Positions 27,322 through 37,861 of a DNA stretch of 64,000 nt are shown here, one piece after another. Each line of letters begins with the position of its first letter. Positions within the stretch are counted from its first letter, which is position 1. The notes below the pieces were generated by a model. It ran no database searches, was not told the DNA's origin, and was given only the letters and a program-made list of their open reading frames with translations. The translations under genes were made by a program, and so were the position numbers. Source of the stretch: Paramagnetospirillum caucaseum (GTDB lineage Bacteria; Pseudomonadota; Alphaproteobacteria; Rhodospirillales; Magnetospirillaceae). The DNA is taken from NCBI RefSeq assembly GCF_000342045.1, contig NZ_AONQ01000017.1, forward strand, positions 1-64,000, read 5' to 3'.

Positions 27322-27798
27322 ATGAAGATTACCCTTGCCGCCGCCTTTGCCCTGATCGCCCTGCCCGTCTTGGCCGCCGAGCGGCCCAGCGGCCTCAATC
27401 CCCAACAGATCGAGGGCCTGCTGGCCGGGCGCGGCATGGGCCTGTCCATGCCCGCCGAGATGAACGGCAAGCCGGGTCCCCTGCATGTGCTGGAACTGGC
27501 CGATGCCCTGGAACTGACCGAGGCGCAGCGCCGGGCAGCGGCCGAACTGGTGGCGGGCATGAAGGCGGCGGCCATCCCCCTCGGCCGGGAGGTGGTGGCG
27601 CGGGAGGCCGGGCTGGACGCCGTCTTCGCCGCCGCACATCCCGACACGGCGGCGGCCGAGGCCCTGGTGGCCGACATCGCCGCCCTCTAGGGCCGGCTGC
27701 GCTGGGTTCATCTGCAAACCCATCTGGCCATGACGGCGGGGCTGACCCCGGAGCAGGCGGCGCAGTATGGCCGGCTGCGGGGGCATTCGGGCCATTGA
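27322..27798 (+). pseudogene. CpxP/Spy-like periplasmic protein, split by an amber codon
   Basis: An ATG after GGGAGGA begins a signal peptide (residues 1-18, cut after LAA), followed by a Spy/CpxP-type helical domain (LELADALELTEAQRRAAAELVAGMK). The frame stops at TAG 27688-27690 after 122 residues. It then stays open in the same frame for 35 more codons to TGA at 27798. Those codons give the expected family tail, including LTPEQAAQYGRLRG. One change, CAG to TAG, would explain this. The product is either a truncated 122-residue protein or a nonfunctional one. Spy-like proteins are periplasmic chaperones or metal-stress proteins. Confidence 0.75.
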
Positions 27799-27800
27799 CG

Positions 27801-29129
27801 CTACAGGATGAACTTGGCCAGATCGGCCTTCTTGGCCAGATCGCCGACCCGTTCGCGCACCATCTGGGCGGTGATGGTCACGGCGGTGCCGGGCGGCTGG
27901 TCGGGGGCGGTGAAGCTGATGTCTTCCAGCAGGCGCTCCATGACGGTCTGCAGGCGGCGCGCGCCGATGTTTTCCACCGAGGCGTTGATCTCGGCGGCCA
28001 GGTCGGCGATGGCCTCGACGGAGCCGGGCTCGAAGGTGAGCCGGACCTCCTCGGTGCCGAGCAGGGCCTCGTATTGCTTGAGCAGGCTGGCCTCGGGCTC
28101 GGTGAGGATGCGGACCAGATCGTCGCGCGACAGGGCCTTCAGCTCGACGCGGATGGGCAGGCGGCCCTGCAGCTCGGGCAGCAGGTCCGAGGGCTTGGCC
28201 AGATGGAAGGCCCCCGACGCGATGAACAGGACGTGGTCGGTCTTCACTGGTCCGTGCTTGGTGGCGACGGTGGTGCCCTCGATAAGGGGCAGCAGGTCGC
28301 GCTGCACCCCTTCGCGGCTGACGTCGCCGCCCACGTGGTGCTCGGAGGAGCGGGCGCAGATCTTGTCGATCTCGTCGATGAAGACGATGCCGTGGTTCTC
28401 CACCATCCAGACGGCGTCCTTCACCACCTTGTCCTGGTCGAGCAGATTGTCGGATTCCTCGCCGGTCAGGGCCTCCAGGGCCTCCTTGACCGGCAGCTTG
28501 CGCGGCCGGGTGCGGCCGCCGCCCAGCGCCTTGCCCAGCATGTCCGACAGGTTGATCATCCCCATCTGCGAGCCGGGCATGCCGGGGATGTCGAAGGCCG
28601 GCATGCCGCCGGCCCCGCTGTCGGCCACCTGGATCTCCACCTCCTTGGCATCCAGGGCGCCTTCGCGCAGCATCTTGCGGAATTTCTGGCGGGTGTCGGG
28701 ACCGGCGGTCTCGCCCACCAGGGCGTCGAGCAGGCGCTCCTCGGCGGCGATCTCGGCCTTGGCGGTGACCTGCTTGCGCAGGCGCTGGCGGGTCATCAGG
28801 ATGGCGACCTCCACCAGGTCGCGGACGATCTGCTCCACGTCGCGGCCCACATAGCCCACCTCGGTGAACTTGGTGGCCTCCACCTTCAGGAAGGGGGCCT
28901 GGGCCAGGCGGGCGAGGCGCCTTGCGATCTCGGTCTTGCCCACCCCGGTGGGGCCGATCATCAGGATGTTCTTGGGCAGAACCTCCTCGCGCAAGCTTTC
29001 GGGCAATTGCTGGCGGCGCCAGCGGTTCCTGAGCGCGATGGCCACGGCGCGCTTGGCGTCGTTCTGGCCGACGATGAACCGGTCCAGTTCCGAAACGATC
29101 TCGCGGGGGGAAAAGGCGGCGGCGCTCAT
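27801..29129 (-). CDS. hslU: ATP-dependent protease ATPase subunit HslU
   Basis: A 442-residue AAA+ unfoldase of the HslUV protease. The N terminus is [16 protein letters not shown], the P-loop [12 protein letters not shown], Walker [13 protein letters not shown], and the C terminus LAKFIL that activates HslV. The start ATG overlaps the hslV stop by four bases, and hslV is upstream as usual. Confidence 0.97.
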   Translation of the reverse strand: MSAAAFSPREIVSELDRFIVGQNDAKRAVAIALRNRWRRQQLPESLREEVLPKNILMIGPTGVGKTEIARRLARLAQAPFLKVEATKFTEVGYVGRDVEQIVRDLVEVAILMTRQRLRKQVTAKAEIAAEERLLDALVGETAGPDTRQKFRKMLREGALDAKEVEIQVADSGAGGMPAFDIPGMPGSQMGMINLSDMLGKALGGGRTRPRKLPVKEALEALTGEESDNLLDQDKVVKDAVWMVENHGIVFIDEIDKICARSSEHHVGGDVSREGVQRDLLPLIEGTTVATKHGPVKTDHVLFIASGAFHLAKPSDLLPELQGRLPIRVELKALSRDDLVRILTEPEASLLKQYEALLGTEEVRLTFEPGSVEAIADLAAEINASVENIGARRLQTVMERLLEDISFTAPDQPPGTAVTITAQMVRERVGDLAKKADLAKFIL

Positions 29130-29674
29130 AGGCTTTCCACGATCATGTTGCCGTTGGTGTAGACGCAGATGCCCGCCGCGATCCCTAAGGCCTTGCGGGC
29201 GATTTCCTCGGCGTCGAGGGACTCGATGTCGATCAGGGCGCGGGCGGCGGCCAGGGCGTAATTGCCGCCCGAGCCGATGCCGATGATGCCGTCCTCGGGC
29301 TCCAGCACGTCGCCCTGGCCGGTCAGCACCAGCGAGACGTCCTTGTCGGCCACCGCCATCATGGCCTCCAGCCGGCGGAGATAGCGGTCGGTGCGCCAGT
29401 CCTTGGCCAGCTCGACGCAGGCCCGGGTCAGCTGGCCGGGATGCTTCTCCAGCTTGGCCTCCAGGCGCTCCAGCAGGGTGAAGGCGTCGGCGGTGGCCCC
29501 GGCGAAGCCCACCAGGATGGTGTCGCCGCCCACCTTGCGCACCTTGCGGGCGTTGCCCTTGATCACCGTGGCGCCGAGACTCACCTGGCCGTCGCCGGCG
29601 ATGACCACGCGGCCCGATTTGCGCACGCACAGGATGGTGGTGCCGTGCCAGGAGGGAAGGGAGGATTCGGACAT
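29126..29674 (-). CDS. hslV: ATP-dependent protease peptidase subunit HslV
   Basis: A 182-residue proteasome-like Thr peptidase. The catalytic Thr follows WHG in [12 protein letters not shown], so a short propeptide of about ten residues is removed. [21 protein letters not shown] and [14 protein letters not shown] are typical. It partners HslU. Confidence 0.97.
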   Translation of the reverse strand: MSESSLPSWHGTTILCVRKSGRVVIAGDGQVSLGATVIKGNARKVRKVGGDTILVGFAGATADAFTLLERLEAKLEKHPGQLTRACVELAKDWRTDRYLRRLEAMMAVADKDVSLVLTGQGDVLEPEDGIIGIGSGGNYALAAARALIDIESLDAEEIARKALGIAAGICVYTNGNMIVESL

Positions 29675-29742
29675 GGACAGGACCCGAAAGGAAGAGGGGC
29701 GGGCATCATAGCAAAGGCCCGCCTCCCTGTCGCGGTCGGGTC

Positions 29743-30870
29743 TCAGGGGGTCACACCGAGCGGCGGTTCGCCGGGGAGCGGCTGTGGCGCGGCCTCCTTG
29801 GGTTTCTCATTGGGGACCAGTGGCGCACCGGATTGCTGCTTTGTCTTGATTTCCTTGATTGCCGCGTTCAGGGCGACAAAACGCTCAGCGGTGGCCGGAT
29901 GAGTGGTCGCATGGCTGATGGCATTGGGATTGTTGGCGCCCATCCGGCGCCAGAAGGTCGGCGCATCATCAATGGCGTATCCAGCGCGGGCCATGACGTA
30001 AAGGCCGGCGTAGTCCGCTTCGCCTTCGAATTCCACACTGTTGGCGTTGCCTGCCAACTGAGCCCCGGCCTTGCCGAAGGCCCCGCCCGTGTTGACGCCG
30101 GCCACGGCGACGAGAATGTCCAGAATGGTTCCGGCAACTTGACCCGCTACGGCATTGCCCTGCTTGGCATCACGATGCTTGCGGAAGTTGTGGGCCAACT
30201 CATGGCCGGTGACCAGGGCCAGTTCCTCGTCCGTCCGGACAAAGTCCATCATGCCTTTGGCGATGTAGACACCGCGGCCATCGGCAAAAGCGTTGACCAC
30301 CGATTCCGAGGTGATGCCGGCCGGGTAATTGCACGATCTGGCCGGAGTGACGGCTATATCCAGCGGAGTACCGTTACGGCGGATCTTTAGCTTGACCGGG
30401 TTGTTATCCGTGGTGGTGAGCCGGAGTCCGATATTGGCGGCGAGATACCGGTTGGGTTCGACGCCACCTTCACCGACCAAGATGACTTCATCACCTTTGC
30501 GCAGGCCGGCTGCCGCGGCCACCGAGTCCGGGGGAATATAGCTGACGATTGGATTATTCCCCAAGTCAGGGAACAAGGCGGCCAGAGTGGGATGGTCGGT
30601 CTCAGCCCCATCCTCCCGACCCAAGGTAAGGAAGCCAAGGCTCCATGTGATCTGGTCACCGCATAAGTCGGCACCGGCTTTGGCGAGGCGATAGCTGATC
30701 CGGTAAAGAAGGTCACGCTGGTCGAGCATGGTCTTGATTACCAGCTTTTTCTGCTCGAGTTCCTCGGCTTTGACCGCCTCGCTTTCGATGGCTGGTCGCT
30801 GGCTCTGAGGGGCGCAACCACCCAGCGCCGCCACCATGGCGACGGCGGTCAGACAGGAACCCAGCTTCAT
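29743..30870 (-). CDS. Lipoprotein M48-family metalloprotease with a PDZ domain
   Basis: 375 residues from the ATG at 30870 (a start at 30891 is possible). The signal ends in the lipobox ALGGC. A PDZ-like domain spans about residues 105-180 ([18 protein letters not shown]). The zinc protease motif GHELAHN lies near residue 220, with the third ligand in [10 protein letters not shown]. The Pro-rich C terminus is about 30 residues. Such proteins act in envelope quality control, as with BepA/LoiP, but PDZ before M48 is less usual. It is divergent from hisB. Confidence 0.87.
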   Translation of the reverse strand: MKLGSCLTAVAMVAALGGCAPQSQRPAIESEAVKAEELEQKKLVIKTMLDQRDLLYRISYRLAKAGADLCGDQITWSLGFLTLGREDGAETDHPTLAALFPDLGNNPIVSYIPPDSVAAAAGLRKGDEVILVGEGGVEPNRYLAANIGLRLTTTDNNPVKLKIRRNGTPLDIAVTPARSCNYPAGITSESVVNAFADGRGVYIAKGMMDFVRTDEELALVTGHELAHNFRKHRDAKQGNAVAGQVAGTILDILVAVAGVNTGGAFGKAGAQLAGNANSVEFEGEADYAGLYVMARAGYAIDDAPTFWRRMGANNPNAISHATTHPATAERFVALNAAIKEIKTKQQSGAPLVPNEKPKEAAPQPLPGEPPLGVTP

Positions 30871-31049
30871 GGCGATGCCCCCCGCATCCAATCGAAAGAA
30901 GGAAGGCGAGCATCATACAGGCGAAACGGGTATTCGGCAATCCGAGGCAGAAGACATAATCCTGGGAATGTCCGATTGCTTGCGGCGGGTCGGACTGGCA
31001 TGCGGGCGTCATTCCTGATACTAAACGGGGCGGAATTAAGGAGGTCCCC

Positions 31050-31649
31050 ATGCGCAAGGCTGCCATCACGCGCAATACCACCGAGACCAGCATCAAGGTC
31101 GCGATCGACCTGGACGGCAGCGGCAAGTACGCCGTCAAGACCGGGGTGGGTTTCCTCGACCACATGCTGGAGCAGCTGTCCCGGCATTCGCTGATGGATC
31201 TCGAGGTGGAGGCCAAGGGCGACCTGCACATCGACGCCCACCACACCACCGAGGACGTGGGCATCGCCATCGGCCAGGCGGTCAACCAGGCCCTGGGCGA
31301 GCGCAAGGGCATCCGCCGCTACGGCTCGGCCTACGTCCCCATGGACGAGGCGCTGACCCGCGTGGCGCTCGACCTGTCCAACCGTCCCTACCTGATCTGG
31401 AAGGTAAGCTTCGGCCGCGACAAGCTGGGCACCATGGACACCGAGCTGTTCAAGGAATGGTTCCAGGCCTTTGCAGGGGCGGCGGGGGCGACCCTGCATG
31501 TGGAAAACCTTTACGGCGACAACGACCACCATATTGTCGAAAGCTGCTTCAAGGCCCTGGCCCGCGCCTTGCGCGACGCCGTGGAGATCGACCCGCGCAA
31601 GGCCGACGCCGTGCCCTCGACCAAGGGGACGCTGGGAGGGTCGCTGTGA
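31050..31649 (+). CDS. hisB: Imidazoleglycerol-phosphate dehydratase HisB
   Basis: 199 residues; sixth step of histidine synthesis. The metal motifs HHTTEDVG and DNDHHIVES and the signature [16 protein letters not shown] are intact. A strong AAGGAGGT ribosome site precedes the ATG. It heads the hisBHAFE cluster, and its stop overlaps the hisH GTG. Confidence 0.97.
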   Translation: MRKAAITRNTTETSIKVAIDLDGSGKYAVKTGVGFLDHMLEQLSRHSLMDLEVEAKGDLHIDAHHTTEDVGIAIGQAVNQALGERKGIRRYGSAYVPMDEALTRVALDLSNRPYLIWKVSFGRDKLGTMDTELFKEWFQAFAGAAGATLHVENLYGDNDHHIVESCFKALARALRDAVEIDPRKADAVPSTKGTLGGSL

Positions 31650-32296
31650 GCGGCACCATCGCCATCATCGATTACGGTTCGGGCAACCTGCGTTCGGCCG
31701 CCAAGGCGTTCGAGCGGGTGGTGGCCGAGGCCGGGCTGAATTTTACCGTCGCGGTGACCGATGATCCCAAGGTGGTGGAAAATGCGGCGCGCATCGTACT
31801 GCCGGGGGTGGGCGCCTTCGCCGATTGCCGCGCCGGGCTGATGGCGCTGCCCGGCATGGCCGAGACCCTGACCGAGCGGGTGCTGGCGCGGGGCACACCA
31901 TTCTTCGGCATCTGCGTCGGCATGCAACTGATGGCCAGCATCGGGCGCGAGCACGGCATGCATGCCGGCCTGGGCTGGATCGCCGGCGAGGTGGTGCCGC
32001 TGGGCGTTGAGGCCCAGGGGCTCAAGGTGCCGCACATGGGGTGGAACCAGCTGATATCCGACGGATTGTCCCATCCGTTGCTCACCGGCCTGGATTCCGA
32101 GGCCCACGCCTATTTCGTCCATTCCTACAAGTTCGAGCCGGCCAATCCCGCCCATCGCCTCGCCCATGTGGAGTATGGCGGGATGGTCACCGCGGTGGTC
32201 GGCCGCGACAACATGGTCGGCACCCAGTTCCATCCCGAGAAGTCCCAGATGACGGGACTCAAGGTGATCTCCAACTTCCTGACGTGGGCTCCTTAA
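31646..32296 (+). CDS. hisH: Imidazole glycerol phosphate synthase, glutaminase subunit HisH
   Basis: 216 residues; releases ammonia from glutamine for HisF. A class I glutaminase: [11 protein letters not shown], oxyanion and nucleophile in [10 protein letters not shown], His/Glu in [10 protein letters not shown]. The GTG start at 31646 overlaps the hisB stop. Confidence 0.97.
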   Translation: MSGTIAIIDYGSGNLRSAAKAFERVVAEAGLNFTVAVTDDPKVVENAARIVLPGVGAFADCRAGLMALPGMAETLTERVLARGTPFFGICVGMQLMASIGREHGMHAGLGWIAGEVVPLGVEAQGLKVPHMGWNQLISDGLSHPLLTGLDSEAHAYFVHSYKFEPANPAHRLAHVEYGGMVTAVVGRDNMVGTQFHPEKSQMTGLKVISNFLTWAP

Positions 32297-32298
32297 AG

Positions 32299-33018
32299 AT
32301 GATTCTCTTTCCCGCCATCGACCTCAAGGACGGCGCCTGCGTTCGGCTCAAGCTCGGCCTGATGGAGGAATCCACGGTGTTCAACACCAATCCCGGCGCC
32401 CAGGCCCGCGACTTCGCCGCCGCCGGGGCCGAGTGGATTCATGTGGTCGATCTCAACGGCGCCTTCGCCGGCAAGCCGGTCAACGGCGCCGCGGTGGACG
32501 GCATCCTCAAATCCGTTACGGTCCCGGTCCAGTTGGGCGGCGGCATCCGCGAGATGGCCACCATCGAGGATTGGCTGGCGCGCGGCGTCCGCCGGGTGAT
32601 CCTCGGCACCGTGGCCCTGAAGAATCCCGACCTGGTCAGGGAGGCCTGCCGGCGCTTTCCCGGCCGGGTGGCGGTGGGTATCGACGCCAAGGGCGGTAAG
32701 GTGGCGGTGGAAGGCTGGGCCGAGACCTCCGACCTCACCGTGCTGGAACTGGCGGCCAAGTTCGAAGATTGCGGCGTCGCCGCCCTGATCTACACCGACA
32801 TCGACCGCGACGGCGTGCTGGCCGGCCCCAACGTGGCGGCCACCGCGGCCCTGGCCGATGCCATCTCCATTCCGGTGATCGCCTCGGGCGGCGTATCGTC
32901 GCTGGACGATCTCAGGGCGCTCAAGGCTTATCCCAAGCTGGAAGGCGTCATCTCGGGCCGCGCCATCTATGACGGGCGCATCGACGTGGCCCAGGCCATC
33001 GCCCTCCTGAAGGCCTGA
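32299..33018 (+). CDS. hisA: ProFAR isomerase HisA
   Basis: 239 residues; a TIM barrel that isomerises the phosphoribosyl intermediate (ProFAR) to PRFAR. The catalytic Asp lies in [14 protein letters not shown]; phosphate loops are GGGIR and ASGGVSS. It starts three bases after hisH. Confidence 0.97.
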   Translation: MILFPAIDLKDGACVRLKLGLMEESTVFNTNPGAQARDFAAAGAEWIHVVDLNGAFAGKPVNGAAVDGILKSVTVPVQLGGGIREMATIEDWLARGVRRVILGTVALKNPDLVREACRRFPGRVAVGIDAKGGKVAVEGWAETSDLTVLELAAKFEDCGVAALIYTDIDRDGVLAGPNVAATAALADAISIPVIASGGVSSLDDLRALKAYPKLEGVISGRAIYDGRIDVAQAIALLKA

Positions 33019-33022
33019 GTCC

Positions 33023-33781
33023 ATGCTCAAGATGCGCATCATCCCCTGCCTGGACGTCAAGGACGGCCGCGTGGTCAAGGGGGTCAACTTCGTCGATCTG
33101 GTCGACGCCGGCGATCCGGTGGAGCAGGCCAAGCTCTACGACCGGGCCGGGGCCGACGAGCTGACCTTCCTCGACATCACCGCCAGCCACGAGAACCGGG
33201 ACACCATCTACGACGTGGTGCGCCGCACCGCCGAGGCCTGCTTCATGCCGCTGACCGTGGGCGGCGGCGTGCGGGTCAACGACGATATCCGCAAGCTGCT
33301 GCTGGCCGGGGCCGACAAGGTGTCCATCAACACGGCGGCCGTGCACCGCCCCGAATTCGTGCGCGAGGCGGCCGAGAAATTCGGCAGCCAGTGCATCGTG
33401 GTGGCCATCGACGCCAAGCAGGTGGCGCCGGGCAAGTTCGAGATCTTCACCCATGGCGGCCGCAACGCCACCGGCATCGACGCGGTGGAATGGGCCAGGC
33501 GCATGACCGGGTACGGGGCGGGCGAGATTCTGCTGACCTCCATGGACCGCGACGGCACCAAGCAGGGCTTCAACATTCCGCTGACCCGCGCCGTGGCCGA
33601 TGCCGTCACCGTGCCGGTGATCGCCTCGGGCGGCGTGGGCAATCTCGACCATCTGGTAGAGGGCATCCGCGACGGCCACGCCACCGCCGTGCTGGCCGCC
33701 TCCATCTTCCATTTCGGAACCTACACCATCGCCCAGGCCAAGGCGCACATGCGCGCCGCCGGAATTCCCGTGCGCCCCTGA
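33023..33781 (+). CDS. hisF: Imidazole glycerol phosphate synthase, cyclase subunit HisF
   Basis: A 252-residue TIM barrel forming IGP and AICAR with HisH ammonia. [19 protein letters not shown] and [13 protein letters not shown] hold the two catalytic Asp residues; phosphate loops are VGGGVR and ASGGVG. It follows hisA by four bases. Confidence 0.97.
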   Translation: MLKMRIIPCLDVKDGRVVKGVNFVDLVDAGDPVEQAKLYDRAGADELTFLDITASHENRDTIYDVVRRTAEACFMPLTVGGGVRVNDDIRKLLLAGADKVSINTAAVHRPEFVREAAEKFGSQCIVVAIDAKQVAPGKFEIFTHGGRNATGIDAVEWARRMTGYGAGEILLTSMDRDGTKQGFNIPLTRAVADAVTVPVIASGGVGNLDHLVEGIRDGHATAVLAASIFHFGTYTIAQAKAHMRAAGIPVRP

Positions 33782-33875
33782 GGTTGGGGACCTGAAGGGG
33801 TGACAGGCCCGCCGTCATCTGTTAGGCAGGGGTCCGGGGACGATGACGGTCTGGAATAATTAAAGAGAGGGTGCC

Positions 33876-34205
33876 TTGGCCCAGGACAGCAGGATTCTCG
33901 AAGAACTCTACACGGTGATCGCCAGCCGCAAGGGCACCGATCCCGACAAGTCCTATACCGCCAAGCTGTTCGCCCGCGGGCGCGGCAAGATCGCCCAGAA
34001 GTTCGGCGAGGAGGCGGTGGAGACCGTGGTCGCCGCCCTGTCCGAGGGCAGGGACGAGCTGGTGGGCGAAAGCGCCGACACGCTGTATCACCTGCTGGTG
34101 CTGTGGGCCGATTGCGGCGTCGAGCCGGCCAAGGTGTGGGCCGAACTGGCCCGGCGCACCGGCACCTCGGGCATCGACGAGAAGAAGTCGCGCGCCAAGA
34201 AGTGA
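33876..34205 (+). CDS. hisE: Phosphoribosyl-ATP pyrophosphatase HisE
   Basis: 109 residues; second step of histidine synthesis. The MazG-like motif KFGEEAVETVVAA and ELVGESADTLYHLLVLW bind Mg-pyrophosphate. The start is a TTG at 33876, set by AGAGAGGG about five bases before it. A 94-bp gap separates it from hisF. Confidence 0.95.
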   Translation: MAQDSRILEELYTVIASRKGTDPDKSYTAKLFARGRGKIAQKFGEEAVETVVAALSEGRDELVGESADTLYHLLVLWADCGVEPAKVWAELARRTGTSGIDEKKSRAKK

Positions 34206-34228
34206 CGGCCCCTGCAAGGGAGAGAGCC

Positions 34229-34597
34229 ATGGCCTATGATTCCAACAACATCTTCGCCCGCATCCTGCGGGGGGAAATCCCCTGCAAGAAGGTGCATGAG
34301 GACGAGCACACCCTGGCCTTCCACGACATCAATCCCCAGGCGCCGGTCCATATCCTGGTGATCCCCAAGGGTGCCTACGTCTCCATGAATGATTTCTCGG
34401 CGCGGGCCTCCGATGCCGAGATCGCCGGTCTGGTGCGCGCCGTGGGTAAGGTGGCCGAGATGGCGGGGGTGACCGAGGACGGCTGGCGCATGCTCAGCAA
34501 TATCGGCGAGAACGGCCACCAGGAAGTGCCGCATCTGCACATCCACATCTTCGGCGGCTGCAAGCTGGGCCACATGCTGCCCCGAACGGGAGCGTAG
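34229..34597 (+). CDS. HIT-family nucleotide-binding protein (HinT-like)
   Basis: 122 residues with the histidine triad HLHIHIFGG near the C terminus and FARILRGEIPCKKV at the start. Family members hydrolyse adenosine phosphoramidates. It lies behind hisE with a clear ribosome site, in the position often seen in alphaproteobacterial his clusters. Confidence 0.95.
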   Translation: MAYDSNNIFARILRGEIPCKKVHEDEHTLAFHDINPQAPVHILVIPKGAYVSMNDFSARASDAEIAGLVRAVGKVAEMAGVTEDGWRMLSNIGENGHQEVPHLHIHIFGGCKLGHMLPRTGA

Positions 34598-34680
34598 GCA
34601 AGGCGGGCCGTCGCCCCGGCCCCATCGGGAGGCATGTCTCCCGAACCCTTCCTTTATTTCCTAAATGAAATGAATAAGGT

Positions 34681-34699
34681 TTGGGGCCGCTGGCCCCAA
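34681..34699. repeat. Intergenic palindrome (copy 2 of a repeat family)
   Basis: TTGGGGCC-GCT-GGCCCCAA between the HIT gene and a convergent gene, followed by GCGG as in copy 3. Probably a bidirectional terminator. Confidence 0.7.
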
Positions 34700-34723
34700 G
34701 CGGCAGTCCACTATTTCACCCGC

Positions 34724-35389
34724 CTATTCCGCCGCTTCCAGCCCGCGGGCGGTTTCCAGCAGGACCTGGCGGATATGGTTGACCTGGCCGACCGAGGGCT
34801 GGGGCAGGTCGCCCATGGGGCGCATCATGCAGGCATGCCAGACCCGCTGGCCCTCCGGCCCGTCCAGATAGGCGCGCAGCAGCTTGAGCGCCCCTTGCAG
34901 GGTCTTGACGGTGCGGCCATCGGCATAGAACTGGTCCCAGGTCAGGTTGTTGCCGTGGATGACCATCAGCGCCTGGATGATGGTGCGGCAATGGCGCTCG
35001 AAGGCCTCGAAGCGCTTTTCCAGGGCGTGTTCCAGGAACTCGAAATAATGGGGCAGGTAGTCGCGCCGCAGCACCAGATCGTCGCCGGCCAGCAGGTGTT
35101 CGAAGGGCCGTACCATCAGGCGGTGGAACGGATTGGAGCGCGCCCCCACATTGCCCTTGGGCAGCTGGTGGAACTTGCGGCAGGCCTCTTCCTGATGCAC
35201 ATAGGCGCTGTCCAGCACCATGCTGCCGCTGCCGATCAGCGTGGCGATGCGCTCCAGGTCGTGGAGGCTCACCTTGCCGTCCCGGGCCTTTTCCCGGACC
35301 AGCGTCATGATCACGTCGCTGACGATCATCGCCATGTCGTGGCAACGCCGCTTTCCCGTCGGGCCGTTCATCGGTGCACAGGCATTCAT
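34724..35389 (-). CDS. Conserved-looking protein of unknown function
   Basis: 221 residues if started at the ATG at 35389; the frame stays open to 35467 and internal Met codons are also possible. It is helical and rich in Arg, His and Leu, with no membrane segment. A cluster RNPFHRLMVRPFEHLLAGDD-like is not known to me from any family. It ends just inside the palindrome region and is read away from comM. Function unknown. Confidence 0.7.
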   Translation of the reverse strand: MNACAPMNGPTGKRRCHDMAMIVSDVIMTLVREKARDGKVSLHDLERIATLIGSGSMVLDSAYVHQEEACRKFHQLPKGNVGARSNPFHRLMVRPFEHLLAGDDLVLRRDYLPHYFEFLEHALEKRFEAFERHCRTIIQALMVIHGNNLTWDQFYADGRTVKTLQGALKLLRAYLDGPEGQRVWHACMMRPMGDLPQPSVGQVNHIRQVLLETARGLEAAE

Positions 35390-35480
35390 CGGGTGTAGAC
35401 CCCATTTCTCACCGGCTGTCCGAGCATGGGGCCGGGCACGCAAAAGGCGCAATGCCACAGAGGTCATAGGGCAATAGGTC

Positions 35481-36362
35481 TCAACCGGCGCGGCCGGGCA
35501 TCAGCCTTCGGTATGAGAGGGCCTCGGCCACCTGCAGGCGTCCGACCGTTTCGGCGCCCTGCAGGTCGGCCAGGGTACGGGCGACGCGCAGCACCCGGTG
35601 CCAGCCGCGCGCCGACAGGCGCATGCGCTCCGCCGCCTCGGCCAGCAGGCGGCGTCCGGCCTCGTCGGGGGTGGCGACCCGCATCAGCGCTTCGCCGTCG
35701 GCCTCGGCATTGGTGCGGATGCCGGTGCCGCGATAGCGGTCGAGCTGCAGGGTGCGGGCGGCGGCGACCCTCGCCGCCACCTCCGCCGAGCCCTCGGCGG
35801 GCGGTGGCAGGGAGAGGTCGGCGGGGCTGACCGCCGGCACCTCCACATGCAGGTCGATGCGGTCGAACAGCGGGCCGGAAATCTTCGACTGATAGTCCTG
35901 GCCGCATCTGGGGGCCTTGGAACAGGCCAGGGCCGGGTCGCCCAGATGGCCGCAGCGGCAGGGATTCATGGCGGCCACCAGCTGGATGCGGGCGGGATAG
36001 GTGACGTGGGCGTTGGCGCGGGCCACCACGGCGCGACCCGATTCCAGGGGCTGGCGCAGGGCTTCCAGGGCGCCGCGCTGGAACTCGGGCAGCTCGTCGA
36101 GGAACAGCACGCCGTTATGGGCCAGCGACACCTCGCCCGGCCGGGCCCGCATGCCGCCGCCCACCAGCGCGGGCACGGAGGCGGAATGATGGGGATCGCG
36201 AAAAGGGCGCCGGGTCAGCAGGCGGCCCTCGGCCAGCTGACCCGCCACCGAGTGGATCATGCTGACCTCCAGGGCCTCGGCGGGCTCCAGCGGCGGCAGC
36301 AGGCCGGGCAGGCGGGCGGCCAGCATGGATTTGCCCGAGCCGGGCGGCCCCATCATCAGCAG
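35481..36362 (-). pseudogene. comM: comM, C-terminal part (Mg-chelatase-like ATPase), cut by an integrated element
   Basis: This fragment begins at the codons LLMM and carries the Walker A motif GPPGSGKS, Walker B VLFLDELPEF, AMNPCRCGHLG, and the Mg_chelatase_C region ending SYRRLMPGRAG. The N-terminal part lies 10.2 kb away at 46523-47162. Joining the two at the TCAGCAG core restores GAHNLLMMGPPGSGKS exactly. ComM is a hexameric helicase that promotes branch migration in natural transformation. The open frame runs on into the element to 36467 but has no native start, so this half is probably not expressed as ComM. Confidence 0.92.
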
Positions 36363-36385
36363 ATACAGCACTGCACAACTAGATG
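36356..36385. other. Left attachment site of the comM element
   Basis: Core TCAGCAG, then inside the element GCACTGCACAACTAG. The same arm, inverted and with one mismatch, lies inside the right end. The arms flank the core symmetrically in the reconstructed attP. Confidence 0.85.
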
Positions 36386-36567
36386 CGATTTCCGGCCCCT
36401 GGAAGGCCCGAGATGCTTGCCGTCTACGTCGGCATGTCGCGAACGGCTTCGGGGCTGGAAGGCCCATCCTGGGAGTCAGGAGGGCTGTATCTGGCCCTCA
36501 CGCCCACCCGGCTATTCTCGGACACCCGTTGGTGATGGCCTGGATCGGGGATTGTCTGGCCGGCGGG

Positions 36568-37809
36568 CTATGTGTCCTTCAGGATCATCGCCTTCAGCAT
36601 TACGTAGGTCGGGTCATCGTCCGCCACCGGCGCCTTGAGCATCCTGACGAGAGGGCTATCGTCCGATCCTGATGACGGCAATACCGGCGACGACATGCTG
36701 GTGGACCCGCCGGCCAGATAGGAGACAGCGTCCTCGTCGGTCTGTACCCGCTTCATCATGTCGAGAATGTCCGGCCTGGTGCTGGCAATCCGCTCGACCG
36801 TCTCAATCTCGTTGACGGCGAATGCCGAGAATGCGGAGGGCAGGCCCTTGGCCCGGTCGATTGCTTCGGGACCGGACAGGGTGAGCCAGGATACCAACTC
36901 GGTATAGAGCGCCTTGGCGGTGGCGACCACGTCGGTGCTGGCATGACAGAGCTTCCTCAGGTCGAGGGGAGAGGCATAGTGCTGCTTCTCCCAACCGGCC
37001 ACATCGTCCAGCTTGTGGAAGTCCTTGCCCGCGTAGTCGGCTTTGCCGAGAAGGCCCCTACGACGGGAGGCATTTTTACCATTCCACTGGCGATCCATAC
37101 CGATGTCGGCGATGTGAGCCCGCTTGCCGGTATGGTACTGGCGGATTACCTGGCGGGTGGTTGCGGCATAGGCGGCGAAGACCTCCTCGACCTTCTCGAC
37201 CAGGGCATCTGGAACATGGAGCAGGATGGTGGCGTGGAAATCGACCCGATCCGTTTCGCGTCGGCAGAGCATCACCTTGTGATCAGGATCATAGGCTTGC
37301 TCGACCTCGATCTTGTAGGCGTAGGAGAGGTGTAGCTTCGCCCGGCGATAGATCGGTTCCAGCTTCGCGTTGATGATGCTGCCGACCAACCTGGCAGGAC
37401 CATAGCCCTTCAATTGAGCGAGATAGATTTCCTCGGATCGCAGGTGCAGGGTCACGGCCTTGTTGAGGGGAATGCCTGCTTCCACCGATCCCATCGCGTA
37501 GAGCGCCCACTTCTCTTGCTGCGATAGCCGGTCCCATTTCGGGAAGGTGATGGGGGTGGTCTTTTTGGCGTGGGTGATGGTGGGGTGGTTGGTGTGGCTA
37601 AGAAACACTATCAGGGCTGCCGCCTGACGTGATTGCATGGTCCTGGGCAGGCAACGCGCAAACTCAAGCCGGTCAAGGCGTTCAGCCGCTATTGGGTCAT
37701 GCCTGGAACTGAGAAGACCGGGGGTTTTTCCACGGCTCTTGTCGTAACTCTTGTAAGGGGCCAGCCGCCGTTTCGGGCGTGTTGGCTTTATGGGGAAAAA
37801 GGTGGTCAT
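36568..37809 (-). CDS. Element-encoded protein of unknown function
   Basis: 413 residues from the ATG at 37809 (the frame is open to 37839). A basic N terminus (KPTRPKRRLAPYKSYDKSRG) is followed by a mixed alpha/beta central region with VDFHATILLHVP, then a helical C-terminal part. No family recognised. The size, the basic start and its position next to three hairpins would suit a replication or nicking protein, but I see no clear HUH or other catalytic motif, so this is speculation. It is divergent from the nuclease gene. Confidence 0.7.
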   Translation of the reverse strand: MTTFFPIKPTRPKRRLAPYKSYDKSRGKTPGLLSSRHDPIAAERLDRLEFARCLPRTMQSRQAAALIVFLSHTNHPTITHAKKTTPITFPKWDRLSQQEKWALYAMGSVEAGIPLNKAVTLHLRSEEIYLAQLKGYGPARLVGSIINAKLEPIYRRAKLHLSYAYKIEVEQAYDPDHKVMLCRRETDRVDFHATILLHVPDALVEKVEEVFAAYAATTRQVIRQYHTGKRAHIADIGMDRQWNGKNASRRRGLLGKADYAGKDFHKLDDVAGWEKQHYASPLDLRKLCHASTDVVATAKALYTELVSWLTLSGPEAIDRAKGLPSAFSAFAVNEIETVERIASTRPDILDMMKRVQTDEDAVSYLAGGSTSMSSPVLPSSGSDDSPLVRMLKAPVADDDPTYVMLKAMILKDT

Positions 37810-37861
37810 GCTGGTGCTCCTCGTCGTCATAGGGAGCACAGCTAGGGCGATTTGCGCGGGC

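Noticed and set aside
27291-29162. 623-codon plus-strand open frame
   Set aside because: Opposite hslU; the real gene is clear from AAA+ motifs.
36363-36467. Element-derived N-terminal extension of the comM ATPase half
   Set aside because: The added 35 residues are out of family and no ribosome site was found, so a functional fusion start is not supported.
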